Numbered from the stretch's first letter, positions 10,029-21,114 are shown. The stretch is DNA of 64,000 bases from Phascolarctos cinereus (GCF_002099425.1 NW_018344009.1:1422001-1486000); one strand, 5' to 3'. Notes: a model not told the origin generated them from the letters alone. Numbers and translations: made by a program.

Positions 10029-10455
10029 AAAAAGTATGGGTATAAAGTGAATTTGAGGAAATGGTGTAAAAAATTAAGGGATGAGAAAAAAGAATACAAT
10101 GGGGGAAGAAAGGAGAAGTAGGATAGGGTAAATTATTTCACATGAAGAAGTGAGAAAGACCTACTACAGTGGAGGGGAAGTTGGGGGTGGGGGGTGATGG
10201 ACATTGCTTGAACCTTCTCTCATCAGCACTGGCTCAAAGAGAGAATAATATACACAATCAGTTGAATATAGAAATATATCTTACCCAGCAAGGAATAAAA
10301 GGGGAAGAGATTAAGTAAAGGGGGCGGGAACTGACAGAAAGGAGGGCAGATTAGGGGAGGTGGTAGACAGAAGCAAAACACTGGTGAGGTAAAAAAGGGT
10401 GAAAGGAGAGAGTGGAAAAACAGGAAGAAGAATAGTATGGAGGGAGATATATAGG

Positions 10456-10765
10456 TAGTAATCGTAGCTGTGAATGTGAATGCGATGAATTCTTCCATAA
10501 AATGGAAGCAGAAGCAGAGTGGATCAAAACCCAGAATCCTACAATGTATTGTTTAAAAGAAACACTTGAAAAAGAGAGTTGCACACAGAGCAAAGGTAAG
10601 GGGCTGGAGTAGAATCTATTATGCTTCAGCTGAAGTGAAGGAAAAAATAAGCAGGGGCAACAATCCTGATCTTAGACAAAATAAAAACAAGAATAGATTA
10701 AGATATAAGGAAGGACACTACATCTTGCTAAATGGTACCATAGAAAATGAAGAAATCAATTAGAA
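10456..10765 (+). pseudogene. L1 ORF2 remnant, endonuclease start
   Basis: Decayed match to the APE-type endonuclease: the VNVN start block, aatcctacaatgtattgttt (the CCIQETH region, here CLKET), KVRGWSRIYYAS (human KIKGWRKIYQAN), and YKEGHYILLNGTI (RDKEGHYIMVKGSI). It stops about 100 residues in, where the sequence jumps to the ORF2 C-terminus. Confidence 0.85.
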
Positions 10766-10774
10766 AAGTAAGGA

Positions 10775-11665
10775 ATAGTCTTCCTGTTGGCTCTATGGGG
10801 AGGGGAAGAATTCATGACCAAACAAGAGATAGAGATCATTACAAAATGTAGAATAATTTTGATCATATTAAATTGAGCTTTTGTACAAACAAAATCAATG
10901 CCACCAAGATTAGAAGGAAAGCAGAAAGCTGGGAAACAATCTTTGCACCAAGTATCTCTGATAAAGGCCTCATTTCTCAGACATATAGAGAACTGAGTCA
11001 AATTTATGAGAATGCAAACCATTCTTCAATTGATAAATGGTCAAGGGATATGAACAAGCAATTTTCAAATGAAGAAATCAAAGATATCTATAGGTATATA
11101 AGGAAGTTCTCTAAATCACTTTTGATTAGAGAAATACAAATTAAAACAACTCTGAAATACCACCTCATACCAATTAGATTGGCTAATATGGCAAACAAGG
11201 AAAATGATAAATGTTAGAGAGATGTGGGAAATTTGGGACATTAATGCAATGTTGGTGGAGTTGAGAACTGATCCAATCATTCTGCAGAGCAATTTGGAAC
11301 TATGCCCAAAGGGCTATAAAACTGTGCACTCCCTTTGATCCAACAATATGCTGCTAGGTCTGTATCCGAAAAGAGATTTTAAAAAAAAAACAAAAAGGAA
11401 TAGAACCTATGTGTACAAAGATATTTATAGTGGTTCATTTCTAGGGGCAAAAATTAAAAATTGAGGGGATGCCCATCGATTGGGGTATGGCTGAACAAGC
11501 TGTGGTATATGGATGTAATGGAATACTATTGTGCAATAAGAAATGATGAATAGTCAGATTTCAGAAAAACCTGAAAAGATTTATATGAACTGGTGCAAAG
11601 TAAAATGAATAGAACCAGGAAAATACTGTACACAGTATCAGCAGCACTGTGTGATGATCAACTGT
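10775..11665 (+). pseudogene. L1 ORF2 remnant, C-terminal part
   Basis: Resumes well past the RT domain: FMTKQEIE, FCTNKINATKIRRKAESWET, SDKGLISQTYRELSQIY, DKWSRDMNKQFSNEEIKDIY, IREIQIKTTLKYHLIPIRLA and, out of frame, the GMPIDWGMAEQ-like and ANR-type end. One uninterrupted frame covers 10873-11217; later parts are frameshifted. Confidence 0.9.
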
Positions 11666-12139
11666 GAATGACTCAGGTTTTCTCAGCAATACAATGATCC
11701 AAGACCAATAGAAAGGACTCCTGAAGGAAAATGCTATCCATATCCAAATAAAGAACTGATGAACTCTAAATGCAAATCAAAGCATATTTTTTCACTTACT
11801 TTATTCTTTCTTATGTTTTTTTCCCTTTTGATCTGTCTTCTTCCACAACTGTGATGAATATGGAAATATGTTTTACATGATAGCATATGTATAAACTATA
11901 TCAAACTGCCTACCATTTTCAGAAGAGGGGAGGTGAGGGAAAGAAGGAGAAAAATTTGGAACTCAAAATCTTGTAAAAATGAATGCTAAAAATTTTCTTG
12001 ATATGTAATTGTGAGAAAAAATAAAATACTATTTAGAGAAGAAAAAATAATACGCATGTGTGATCAAAAATGTTTGGAGACCAATACCTGAGAACATCAT
12101 TAATCTCCCAAAATCTTATTCCTGAGATCCTTGCCAAGT

Positions 12140-12315
12140 GTAATGGTGTGATGGAAAAACCACTGGACCAGGCTGAGAGGCATCATTCCACTAACTTTCT
12201 GTGTGAATCTTAAACAAAGCTCTTCATCTGCTGGGGGGCTCAGTTTCCTCATCTGTAAAAATGAGTGTTGGACTAGATGACCTGTAAGATCCCTCCCGGT
12301 TCTAGCTCTCTGATG
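12140..12315 (+). mobile_element. L3-tailed SINE
   Basis: Sense copy: ctcagtttcctcatctgtaa, gagtgttggactagatgacc, gatccctcccggttctagct. Confidence 0.8.
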
Positions 12316-12415
12316 CCCTGATAACATACATAATTTGCCAAATCTGCTAGGCAGAGGATTCCCACTCTGACCTGTTGATGGGTCTAGTAGAAACATTCTC
12401 TCTTACACACTGACT

Positions 12416-12580
12416 GCTTTGATCTGGAGTCAAGAGGACTTGGGCTCAAATCCTTTCTGTCACCTACCACCTATATGATCTTGGGCAAGTTCCTTAACCT
12501 CATTGGACCCCTATAAAATGAGAGGCTTGGGCTAGATGACCTCAGAGGTCCCCTCCAGATCTAAATCTATAATTCCCTAA
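12416..12580 (+). mobile_element. L3-tailed SINE
   Basis: Second tandem sense copy: ggagtcaagaggacttgggc, gatcttgggcaagttcctta, ggcttgggctagatgacctc, cccctccagatctaaatcta. Confidence 0.85.
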
Positions 12581-12589
12581 TTGACTGGA

Positions 12590-12960
12590 GTCCTTTGGCT
12601 TGGACCATGCTGAATCAGTTCATTCTCTTTATTTTATGACCCAGCTTCAAGGTCATTTTTGCTATTTAGCTTCAGGAATTTGCAGAAGCGTTAGCCAAAG
12701 ATACAAGTGAAGGAAGTGATTGTGAGAACAAGCTGTGGAAATATGTAAGCCATATGTACCTAATCGTGTTGCCTCAAGGCACAACTAGTGAGAGGCAGAG
12801 ATGTTCTTTCCCATCTATCTCTGCTACCTGAGGGAAAAAAAGCATATATGTATTTGTTGACTCTGTTGGTGATAAGCTTGGAGGCAGAGCCAGGTTCTGA
12901 GCATAGTTTGGCTTTTTAAAACTAAAATCCTCTAGCTGGAAACTGGGCCCTTACATTAAG
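12590..12960. other. Unannotated stretch
   Basis: Nothing recognised. Confidence 0.4.
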
Positions 12961-12963
12961 AAG

Positions 12964-13042
12964 ATTAGATAATAATAATCTTAATTATTAGATAATAATA
13001 ACTAGATTTGATAATAATAATCTTAATAACAATAATACAATA
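12964..13042 (+). repeat. Degenerate (AATA)/(ATAATA) repeat
   Basis: Imperfect gataataataatctta units leading into an antisense MIR-type SINE; probably grew from its AT-rich end. Confidence 0.7.
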
Positions 13043-13270
13043 ACTAGCTTTTGTGTGGTATTTTAAGGTTTATAAAACAATTTACAAATATTATCTTTTA
13101 TGCTCACAATGATCCTGAGAGTTAGGTGCTATTACTATCCCCACTTTGTAGATGAAGAAACTGAGGCTTTTAGAAGTTAAATGGCTTGCCCACAATCCTA
13201 CAGCTAGTATCTCTGTCAGAGTTAGGATTCAAGATTTCAAATCTAGTATTCTTTCCATATGCCACTTGTC
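13043..13270 (-). mobile_element. MIR-type SINE, antisense
   Basis: Reads tttacaaatattatctttta, gagagttaggtgctattact, gatgaagaaactgaggcttt, then the decayed head. Confidence 0.85.
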
Positions 13271-14029
13271 TTTGGGGAACTTGGCTGTATAATTTAGCTT
13301 GGATTGGAGGATATAGGCACTTCCAAAAAATGGAGAAAGAAGAGTCTGGTCCAAGTGTCAGACTAAAAGATTTTGAAAGAGGTCGCTCTATGTAGGGTAG
13401 TTGAAGCAAGCCTTATCGCCTTAGCTAAAGGAAGTTGTCCCTTGGTCCTGTCTTTGTAATTACATGCTGCACACCCTCATCGGTCCTCATGCCTGAAGAA
13501 ATGCCTCTGCCCCTTCTCATCCATATCCACTGCCAGTGACCCTAGTACAGACCCACCTGTCAGGAGGCTGTAATCACCTGTTACTTGGAGGGCTGGACAG
13601 ACTTTACACCTCTCTTAACGCACAGCAAATGAACAAAGATCTGTTATTTCAGCACCATGGGGAGTTCCCCGCACCCATGCTGGTTACAACCTGTTTGTGA
13701 CTTAGTGACTTATTGTAGAAAATTATCTGCCTGAGGCCCGTGAGACTGATGTATCATCCAGGGTCCCAAAACAACTAAGTGTCAGAAAAGGATTTGGACC
13801 CAAGTTCCTTTTCCGAAGTCCATCACACCCTCCACTACACAAGAGCTTAGGTTCACATACTCTATAGAAGTAGTTAAGCCATAGATACACTGCCTATTTA
13901 ACTTAATTCAACTTGAAATGTCGATGGTCACTAAGAGAAAACAAAGGCTCCTTTCTGCGTTGTTTCTAGATGCTGAGTTGAAATCAGACTGCGTTCTAAG
14001 AAGCCCCTAGAAAGAACACACATTCACCC
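13271..14029. other. Mostly unannotated stretch
   Basis: A decayed antisense SINE may lie at 13745-13850 (aggatttggacccaagttcc). The rest shows nothing. Confidence 0.4.
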
Positions 14030-14150
14030 ATCCATCTATCCCTTCCTCCATCCATCCATTCATTCATCCATCCACAAATATTTATTGAACATCTACTACG
14101 TACAACGTAATATCCAAAGAAAACAGATGCATTCCCTGTCTACTGCAAGT
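14030..14150 (-). mobile_element. L2 3' end, antisense
   Basis: The (CATC)n-like run and tccacaaatatttattgaac, atctactacgtacaacgtaa are the reverse of the L2 terminus. Confidence 0.75.
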
Positions 14151-14167
14151 CAGTAAGGTATGAAAAA

Positions 14168-14330
14168 CCACTTAGACCACCAGGACCTGAGAAAACGGAA
14201 TTGGAGCCCCAGATATGCTACTAACTGTGCAATTTGGGGCAAATGATTTCACCTTTGTGAGCCTCAGTTTCTGGGGAGGGAGGACCAAATGACTTCCAAG
14301 GTCCCTTCCAGGTCTTATAATCTTGTAATG
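14168..14330 (+). mobile_element. L3-tailed SINE, decayed
   Basis: Sense: tgagcctcagtttctgggga, ccaaatgacttccaaggtcc, cttccaggtcttataatctt. Confidence 0.65.
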
Positions 14331-15052
14331 TATCCTTCCAAATCAAATCATCTCTTTTCTCATCACAGCACAAGGGTTTTTTTCTGTTCCTTCCTGCCTT
14401 CTTATTTTATCTATCTTGCCTCACTCTACGAACACCACCTTTCCTGCACCCCCTCCCAAAGATATCTGGATCAATATTGTTGGTTGCTTCAATTCAATTA
14501 AATTCAATAAGCATTATTAAACACCTACTTTGTGAACAGCACTATGTTGGGAACTAGTGGAATGAAGACAAAGATCAGTCCGTACCCTAAAGGAGTTTAT
14601 ATTCTGCTGGAGTATATACTATATGGAAACAGATGAGTAAATATACGATAATTGGAGAAAGTAGAGGATATTAACAAGTAGGGGGAAGGAATCAGGAAAG
14701 GCTTCTAGTAGGAGGTGGCATCTGAGCTGGGTCTTTCTGGAAATTAAACACTGTGAGAAGTAGAGATGAGAACAGAATGTGCTGAAGACATGGAGAGAGC
14801 TGTCTATGAAAAGACACCCAGGTGGGAGATAGAATATTGAGTTCAGGGAACAGGAAGGAAACTGGTTTAGTTGAAACATATTGTGCGTGATGGAAAGTAA
14901 AGTGAAATAAGTCTGGAAGGGTAGGTCAGAGCCAAACTGAAGGGCTTTAAACGCCAAGCTGAAGAGTTAGTATTTTAGCCTAGAAGCAAATAGAGAGCCC
15001 CTGAATATTTTTGAGCAGGCAAAGGACACATATGATGAAACCTTTGCTTTAG

Positions 15053-15066
15053 GAGTACTCATTTGG
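15053..15066 (+). repeat. Target-site duplication, left copy
   Basis: gagtactcatttgg, repeated exactly at 15249-15262. Confidence 0.95.
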
Positions 15067-15248
15067 GGGACAGCTAGGTAGCACAGTGGATAGATCACGG
15101 GCTGTGAGTCAGGAGGACCTGAGTTCAAATCCAGCCTCAGACACTTGATACTTACTAGCTGTGTGACTCTGGGCAAGTCACTTAACTCCAATCGCCTCAC
15201 CAAAAAATAAAAATTTGAGATCTCTTCATTAAGATATTTTTTAAAAAA
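15067..15248 (+). mobile_element. Short tRNA SINE nested in L2
   Basis: gggacagctaggtagcacag head to aatcgcctcacc and an A-rich tail; perfect 14-bp target-site duplication in the L2 sequence. Confidence 0.95.
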
Positions 15249-15262
15249 GAGTACTCATTTGG
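15249..15262 (+). repeat. Target-site duplication, right copy
   Basis: gagtactcatttgg, identical to 15053-15066. Confidence 0.95.
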
Positions 15263-15719
15263 CACATAAATAAAGGCTAGATCACAAATAGGAGAAGCTG
15301 GACACAGAGACTAGTAAGGTGGCTATAGACTATGTGAGAGGTGAGGGGGCCTGGCCTGAGGCAGTGTCTGTATGATTAGAGAAAAGGGGGCAGGATTAAG
15401 TGCTGGAGTGAAGAGAGAATAAATAAGATGTGACAACTAATGACAGTAAAGGAAGAGAGTGAAGAGAGGAGGATGACTCTGAAATGATGAACTTGGTTGA
15501 GTGGGAGGCTGATGATGCCCTAGACAGAAATAGGGAAGTTTGGAGGGTGGGCTGTCTTAGGGAGAAAGCCAATGAATTCTGTTTCAGACATTGCCAAGTT
15601 TGAGATGCCAGTGGGACATGCAAGTGGAGGTACCCAGCAGGCAGTAACAATTTAGCAGTGGGGGAGGAGAGGAGGAGATTGGAGCCACTGATTTCTTCAG
15701 TTTATGTGAACTGAACCAC

Positions 15720-16685
15720 AGATTCACAGGATTTGATAGTTGAAGAGGATCTCAGCAGCCATCTGGTCCAAGCCATACCCAAAAGGAATTCCCAACATAA
15801 CGTAATCAAGAAGGGGTCATCCTGCCTCTTCTTAAGACCTGCAGTGAGGGGGAACCCACCACTTCTTGGCACAGCTCTGGTTTCAAGATCTCTCTTTCTT
15901 AGCTCTCATTTCAAGCAATTTTTCCTGTTGTCAAACCCAAATTGACCTTTTTTTTTTTCATTTCCATTCATGTTTGCTGGTTCTGCCCTCTAGGGTCAAA
16001 CACAATGAGTCTAATCTCACTTAACTCTCACCCTATGCTTTCTCTTCTCCAGACCAAACACAACCAGTTTCTGCAACAAATCCTCAGAAGGCACAGACTC
16101 AAGGCTCTTCACCATCCTGGATATCTTTCACCTGACACTGTCCAGTTCAAAACGGCCCTTCTGAAACTGTAGCACCCAGAACAGATACTTCACAACACTC
16201 CAGCTACAATCTTACTATGGCAAAATTGAGAGGGATTTTATTATCCCCTTCAGGCAGCTAGATGGCACAGTGGCTAAAGCATTGGGCTTGAAATCAGGCA
16301 GATTCCTTTTCATGAGTTCAAATCTGTCCTCAGACCACTTACTAGCTGTTTGACCATGGGCAAGTCACTTAACCCTGTTTACCTCAGTTTCCTTATATGT
16401 AAAATGAGCTGGAGAAGGAAATGGCAAACTGCTCCAGTATCTTTGCCAAGAAAACCCAAAATAGAGTCACAAAGAGTTGGGCACAACTGAAATGACTCAG
16501 GAACAAAATTATCTCGTTATTCCTCAAAGCTGTTCCATTCTTAATGTAGCTCAAGACTGAATTAGTGCTTTTTTTTAAACCACCACAGCCCAGTGCTGAC
16601 TCATACTAAGTTTGCCATGCACTAAGATACTCGGATCTTCTTCTTTCCCACTGAGGTACTTCCCTCCAACAATATGAATTGACAA
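15720..16685 (-). mobile_element. CR1/L3 LINE, antisense
   Basis: Opens with the reversed 3' end (cagattcacaggatttgata) and follows the CR1/L3 order: gtgagggggaacccaccact, gctggttctgccctctaggg, ctcttcaccatcctggatat, ctgtagcacccagaacagat, tgctgactcatactaagttt. Split by a MAR1-like SINE at 16254-16505. Confidence 0.88.
16254..16505 (+). mobile_element. MAR1-like SINE nested in CR1/L3
   Basis: Complete head (aggcagctagatggcacagt) and RTE-type tail (ggagaaggaaatggcaaact, caactgaaatgactcaggaa). Flanks are only weakly duplicated (attatc on both sides). Confidence 0.93.
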
Positions 16686-17920
16686 CTGTTCTGCCTCTTA
16701 GAGAATTGCTAGGGGCACTGAGAAATCAGACCTTATGCAAGGTCCCAGAGCCAGGAGAGCTGCTCATCTGGCATACCAAAGGTGCCTCTCAGTCGTAGAA
16801 TTACAAGGTGCAAACACCACATTTTAAAATATAAAATAACTGCTCCTCCCCCGGGCAAGTATGCCCTGAGACCTGCATATGTTTTGAGAGAGTGGACGTT
16901 CTTCATGCTTATACTCTATGGCATGAGTAATTAATAACCCACCTGCCCTCACCCTCATTCCCATTTGTCTAGGCTACAGGTATGGATGTTTTGTGCAGGT
17001 ATTATGTTTTCTTTAAATGGGTCTTACCCATACTCTGTACATATGATGCCCGGAAGGAGTGGTCAGGGGCAAGAAGCTGCTTCTGACCCTAGCCAAGCTG
17101 CTAGTGTTTTAGTTTGGCTTACAAGTTGAGTGGTGTGCTGGTGTTCAAGGTCCATGGACATGAAGCACAGTCTCTTCTTGACATCTCCTCTGACAGAGCC
17201 TTGCTGAATGGTCCCCACGTCTTTTCTAGCCCAGACTCAGCCTCCCCTGGTCTCAGTAGGCCCAGGTCTAGCTCTCCTGCTTGAGGTGAGGGATATTTAC
17301 GATTTAATAACTTGCCTATTGATTCTCATTTATATGCTGCAACCATGGGGCTTTAACAAGGATCTGAAGGGTAAATTGCCCTGTTTGTAAATAAGTCTCT
17401 AGGTCACTCCCATTACTCAGTCCTCCTGGGTGGCAGCCTCATGGGCAAGGAGAGGTGAAAGGGGTTAATGTAGTAGCTCTGCCCTGGGCCAAATGGAATG
17501 CCAATGTCTTCACTCAGAGTATCATTCATTCCCAGCAGGCTGGCTCCCCTCCCTTCTCAAGACTCCATTCATTTAAGCCCATCAGCAAAAAGTCCATGCA
17601 GTTAGAAAAGATGATGGACTTCTCTCTGAGCTATGGTATCTGAAAATATTGCAACCTATAGAGAACAGAAGACCCTCTATCATTCTTATCAATTCTTCTA
17701 GGTCTAAGGGCCAGCCAGGGCTGACTGGCAGCAGGAGCCTTCTCCACTGAGGGGCTTGGCAAGTGGACCCCAGCTCTCCCTCCAGTATTCCAGAATTAGG
17801 GAGCCAAAAATGACCATACGTGCAAGGTCACTGAAATGGCTTTATTTGTCCTTTTAGCCTCCCTGGCTAGAACCTGTAGTAATGTGCAATAAAATCTTAG
17901 ATTTGGAGGAGGGAGATAGG
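16686..17920. other. Unannotated stretch
   Basis: No gene or clear repeat. gagtaattaataacccacct (near 16924) and a block at 17800-17875 with aaggtcactgaaatggcttt are non-repeat and could be conserved, but the case is weak. Confidence 0.35.
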
Positions 17921-17924
17921 AAGG

Positions 17925-18135
17925 CACAGCAGAAAGGGCCCTGGATTTGAAATCAGAGGACCCCTAAATCTAATCCTGACTTTGCCACTTATTACCTATG
18001 TGACCTTGAGCAATTCACTCCAATTCTCTGGGCCTCAGTTTCCACAAATGTAAAATGAAGGATGTAGGAGGGGGATGAACCAATGACCTCTAAGGTCCCT
18101 TCCAGCTCTAGAGACTAGGACTCCAAGTCCATGAT
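17925..18135 (+). mobile_element. L3-tailed SINE, full length
   Basis: tggatttgaaatcagaggac head, ttgccacttattacctatgt, tctctgggcctcagtttcca, tgacctctaaggtcccttcc and agctctagagactaggactc. Confidence 0.9.
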
Positions 18136-18149
18136 TTTAGATCATCTAA

Positions 18150-18300
18150 AACAATCCTCAGTGTCCTCATTTGCAAAATGAAGAGAAGGATAATAATGCC
18201 TGTAACATCTCCTCATAGGGTTGTTGTAAGGATCAAATAAGTTAGCATGTGTGAAAGCCTTGCAACTGATAATCATTGTATAAATGTCTGTTTAACATAA
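18150..18300 (+). mobile_element. MIR-type SINE, 3' half
   Basis: tcctcatttgcaaaatgaag, gataataatgcctgtaacat, ggttgttgtaaggatcaaat, ending in cattgtataaatgtc. Confidence 0.8.
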
Positions 18301-18314
18301 AATAAAATGATTTT

Positions 18315-18565
18315 AAGTTGTAAACTCATTTTTCAGACATGTCCAACTCACCATGACCCCATCTGGGATTTTCTTGGCAAAGATACTGAAGTGGCCCGCT
18401 ATTTCCTTCTCCAGCTCATTTTACAGATGAGGAAACTGAGGCAAACAGGGTTAAGTGATTTGCCCAGGGTCACCCTGCTAGTAAATGTCTGAGACCAGAT
18501 TTGAACTCATAAAGTTCAGTCTTCTTGACTTCAGTGCTCTATCCACTGAGCCACCAAGCTGCCCT
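18315..18565 (-). mobile_element. MAR1-like SINE, antisense, full length
   Basis: Reversed tail (ctggcaaagatac-like segment, ctatttccttctccagctca), body and head (ccaccaagctgccc). Short flank ataaaatga occurs on both sides and may be the target-site duplication. Confidence 0.93.
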
Positions 18566-18599
18566 ATATAAAATGACATATGCAATCTATATTGGCATC

Positions 18600-18735
18600 T
18601 TAACTCTTCTCAACCAGACTTAAAGTTTCATGAAGGAAGGAATCATATGTTATTGAAATTCCATATTTTTCCTAGCACAAATCTATGGCTTTGCACACAG
18701 TAAATACTCAATAAATATTTGTTAAACGAATGTAT
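18600..18735 (+). mobile_element. L2 3' end
   Basis: acttaaagtttcatgaagga, gctttgcacacagtaaatac and tcaataaatatttgttaaac: the sense L2 terminus. Confidence 0.8.
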
Positions 18736-18739
18736 GATC

Positions 18740-18880
18740 CATCAAGAAACATTTATTAAGCACTTACTACATGCCAGGAGTTGTGCTTAGTGCTGGGGAT
18801 GCAAAAAGGCAAAAGACAATCCCTGTCCTCAAGGAACTCACAATCTAATAGGTGAATGAATGAGAGTATGAATGAATGAC
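18740..18880 (-). mobile_element. L2 3' end, antisense
   Basis: aacatttattaagcacttac, tgccaggagttgtgcttagt, gctggggatgcaaaaaggca, aaggaactcacaatctaata. It lies back to back with the sense copy before it. Confidence 0.85.
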
Positions 18881-19239
18881 TGGAGAGAGGAAGGGAAGGA
18901 GATCTTTCCTGCAGGGTCAATGGCTCCACCCTGCATTTCTCTTTGAGGGGAAGAGATTCACCCTGGTGTCACATCAGTAGGATAAGTGCCCTTGGAAGAA
19001 AGTTCCCCTTTTTTAAAACTAAAGAAGTGTTGGCTAAAAGGATGCTCTTAATAAGGATGTTACCAATAGAAATTGAGCCCAAGAAAGTTTAATCAATAGA
19101 GAGGGTCGTGTGTCTCTACTGGTGCCAGAAATTGGTTAATGAGTAGATGGCAGCTGGAAAGTGAAATACTTACCATGCCTACTTTGGACCTAAAATTGGT
19201 TCTTTCTCTTTGGTAAAAGGGTCAAGGATACCTAGAGGC
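18881..19239. other. Unannotated stretch
   Basis: Nothing recognised. Confidence 0.4.
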
Positions 19240-19410
19240 AGTGGGAATAGAAAAAGCAATCACTTTAGAGTCAGAGGACCTGAGTTCAAATCCCTCCTCT
19301 CATATTTATTATTTATCTGACCTCAGGCAAGTTATACCATCTCCTTGGGCCTCAGTTTTCTCATCTGGGAAGTGAGGGGTTGGACTGGATGGTCTTAGTC
19401 CCTTTTAATT
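19240..19410 (+). mobile_element. L3-tailed SINE
   Basis: tagagtcagaggacctgagt, gggcctcagttttctcatct and gggttggactggatggtctt. Confidence 0.85.
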
Positions 19411-19499
19411 CTCAATTTTCCACCCATCCCAGGATCCTCTCCTGGGCCCATACAGCTCTGAGAAATGAGGCCAGTCTTGTTGGGGGAAGGGCTGGGGTG

Positions 19500-19674
19500 C
19501 AGCAGCCTTCCTCATGCCTATGCTAAAGCCAGACTTCTAATAAAACTCTCCAGGACCACGGGAAAGTGGCCAGACACAGCTGTTGCCTTTTATTATTTAT
19601 TATATATTCTGGATATAAAAATGCATCAGTAATAAAATCATAACAGGTGCAGCTCTGGATGGAAATGAAATAAC
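19500..19674 (+). repeat. Unidentified 175-bp element, copy 1
   Basis: Aligns to 29018-29192 with no gap over about 175 bases; by hand I count about 32 differences (near 82% identity), mostly transitions. Shared blocks include cttcctcatg, ccagacacagct, ataaaaatgcatc, gtaataaa, acaggtgc and gctctggat. It matches none of the SINE or LINE families in the window. Confidence 0.7.
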
Positions 19675-19679
19675 TGGAT

Positions 19680-19830
19680 TTGCACTTCACAGAAATTGGG
19701 TTAAACTCTTGGCTCTTTCACTGTGTGATTCTGGGTATTTGACTTAGCCTCTCTGGGCTCAGTTTTCTCATCTGTAAAATTAGGGACTTGGACTAGATGA
19801 TACCTCCATGCCTACTTGAATTTGCCAGTT
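19680..19830 (+). mobile_element. L3-tailed SINE, decayed
   Basis: gtgtgattctgggtatttga, ctcagttttctcatctgtaa, gggacttggactagatgata. Confidence 0.75.
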
Positions 19831-19917
19831 GGGGCTGTATCTGTCTCTCACTAGAGTTCTTTATAAATAGTGTCTGGTCCCACTCTGACTTCCCAAACTC
19901 CAGGAAACCCCCCTTCA

Positions 19918-19975
19918 GTAGGCAATCAACATTTTAAAGCACCTACTATGTGCCAGGTATTGGCACTAAGTGGTC
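19918..19975 (-). mobile_element. L2 3' end scrap, antisense
   Basis: caatcaacattttaaagcac and ctactatgtgccaggtattg. Confidence 0.65.
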
Positions 19976-20249
19976 ATGTGGCCTCTGAGGCCTCAGGTTC
20001 CCCATCCCTGCTCCGGGTAGATGAATGTTCTCAATGAGGAAGGGAAGAGGATGAGCAGAGGGCAGGCCATCCACAGGATTCTTCCCTCTTGGGGAATCTG
20101 GAGAGATTTGCAGTTGTGTTTATTTTTGTTTTTGTTTTTGTTCTAATCTGAGATGTGATTAGAATGGGAAACTCCCTGATGAGAAAACTCCTACCAAAGT
20201 AGATTGGCATATTTTCCACAACTTCTTGTCTTAGGGACTTTGTGGACAT

Positions 20250-20385
20250 CAAGAGGTTAAGTGAATTGCCCATGATCAGCAGTTAGTATGTGTCGGAGGT
20301 GAGACTCGAACTCGGGTCTTTCTGTCTTCAGGGACAATTCTCTCTCAACACTATGCTACCGCTTTAGTCACATGCAATGAAATCT
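20250..20385 (-). mobile_element. MIR-type SINE fragment, antisense
   Basis: aagaggttaagtgaattgcc, gtgtcggaggtgagactcga and acactatgctaccgctt are the reversed body and head. Confidence 0.7.
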
Positions 20386-20494
20386 CCTATTTGAGACCCC
20401 AGTTTATGTCTTCCAGAATACTTTCATGTTTGTAAGCTGAGGTTTTACCTGTTAGATTCAGCACATTAGGTGTTCCATAAACGTGGCTGTTAGC

Positions 20495-20735
20495 CAGCTG
20501 AATAACAGAGCAAATGACTCAGTAAGAGACTGACTGACCAGTGGATTCCCTGCCATACTAATTAAGAGACTCACTGACTGAAGCCTGGCTGACTAACTAT
20601 ACTTCAGACTGACTGACTGATGGTTGAATGGACAAACCACCTGCCTGCCTGCCAAACACCCTGACATCCCGGCTGACAGACAGATTTGCTTATGGGCTGA
20701 CCAACAGACTTACTAATAGACTGGAGCACTGACTG
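20495..20735 (+). repeat. Degenerate (GACT)n/(CTGA)n region
   Basis: gactgactgaccag, agactcactgactgaagcct, ctgactgactgatggttg and many single gact/ctga units spread over about 240 bases, with (CTGC)3 at 20642-20653. Looks like an old, broken tetranucleotide array. Confidence 0.7.
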
Positions 20736-20744
20736 GCTGTCAGA

Positions 20745-21026
20745 GAACATGGATTTTTGGAAATCCTCTTCAGCACCCAGCTCCCTCCCTCCCTCTGGCT
20801 CCCCCACTTCCCTGGCCATTTCTGCAGTGGCTTCCCCTCCCCCAACCGCATCTCCTTCCTCTCTCCTCCTCTTTGTCAGTCACCTCTCCTCCTTTCCACC
20901 TGCCCTCTCTGCTCTGGAAGGCAGAACAGCATGTACCTGGTACAGACACTGGAACAGCTCAATGTTCCCTGGACTTTGTGCCTTTTTTATTTCCCTGAAG
21001 ACTCAGGTGGAGTAGTGCATTTTTTT

Positions 21027-21028
<2 letters not shown>
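20745..21028. other. Pyrimidine-rich unique stretch
   Basis: C/T-rich (cagctccctccctccctctg). The overlapping open frames on + are driven by composition, not by a recognisable protein. Confidence 0.4.

Positions 21029-21029
<1 letters not shown>

Positions 21030-21110
<81 letters not shown>
21030..21110 (+). repeat. (CT)40 microsatellite
   Basis: 81 uninterrupted bases of CT. At this length and purity it is probably length-variable between individuals. Confidence 0.98.

Positions 21111-21114
<4 letters not shown>

Larger units (their letters stand above)
7931..12041 (+). mobile_element. L1 LINE, both ends present, middle of ORF2 missing
   Basis: Order: 5' UTR (7931-8810, with gagagccaaggtggcacagc near the start), ORF1 remnant (8814-9876), inter-ORF spacer (9880-10440) with a (CA)n, ORF2 endonuclease start (10456-10765), ORF2 C-terminus (10775-11665) and an A-rich 3' end. 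About 4.1 kb, against 6-7 kb for a whole L1; the loss removes nearly all of the reverse-transcriptase domain. Candidate imperfect target-site duplication: aaaaattaataggca (7916-7930) and aaaaaataatacgca (12042-12055). A younger SINE sits at 8599-8742. Many stops; immobile. Confidence 0.9.
14496..15655 (-). mobile_element. L2 LINE, antisense, 3' kilobase
   Basis: Starts with the reversed L2 terminus (ttcaataagcattattaaac) and continues into decayed ORF2; the minus frame at 14957-14619 begins MAFKAL and ends TQLRCHLLLEAFPDSF, like the L2 C-terminal block where MAYKALHDLAP precedes CHLLREAFPD. Further up comes the reverse of the region following YADD (ccaagtttgagatgccagtg). Split by a SINE at 15067-15248. 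Confidence 0.88.
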
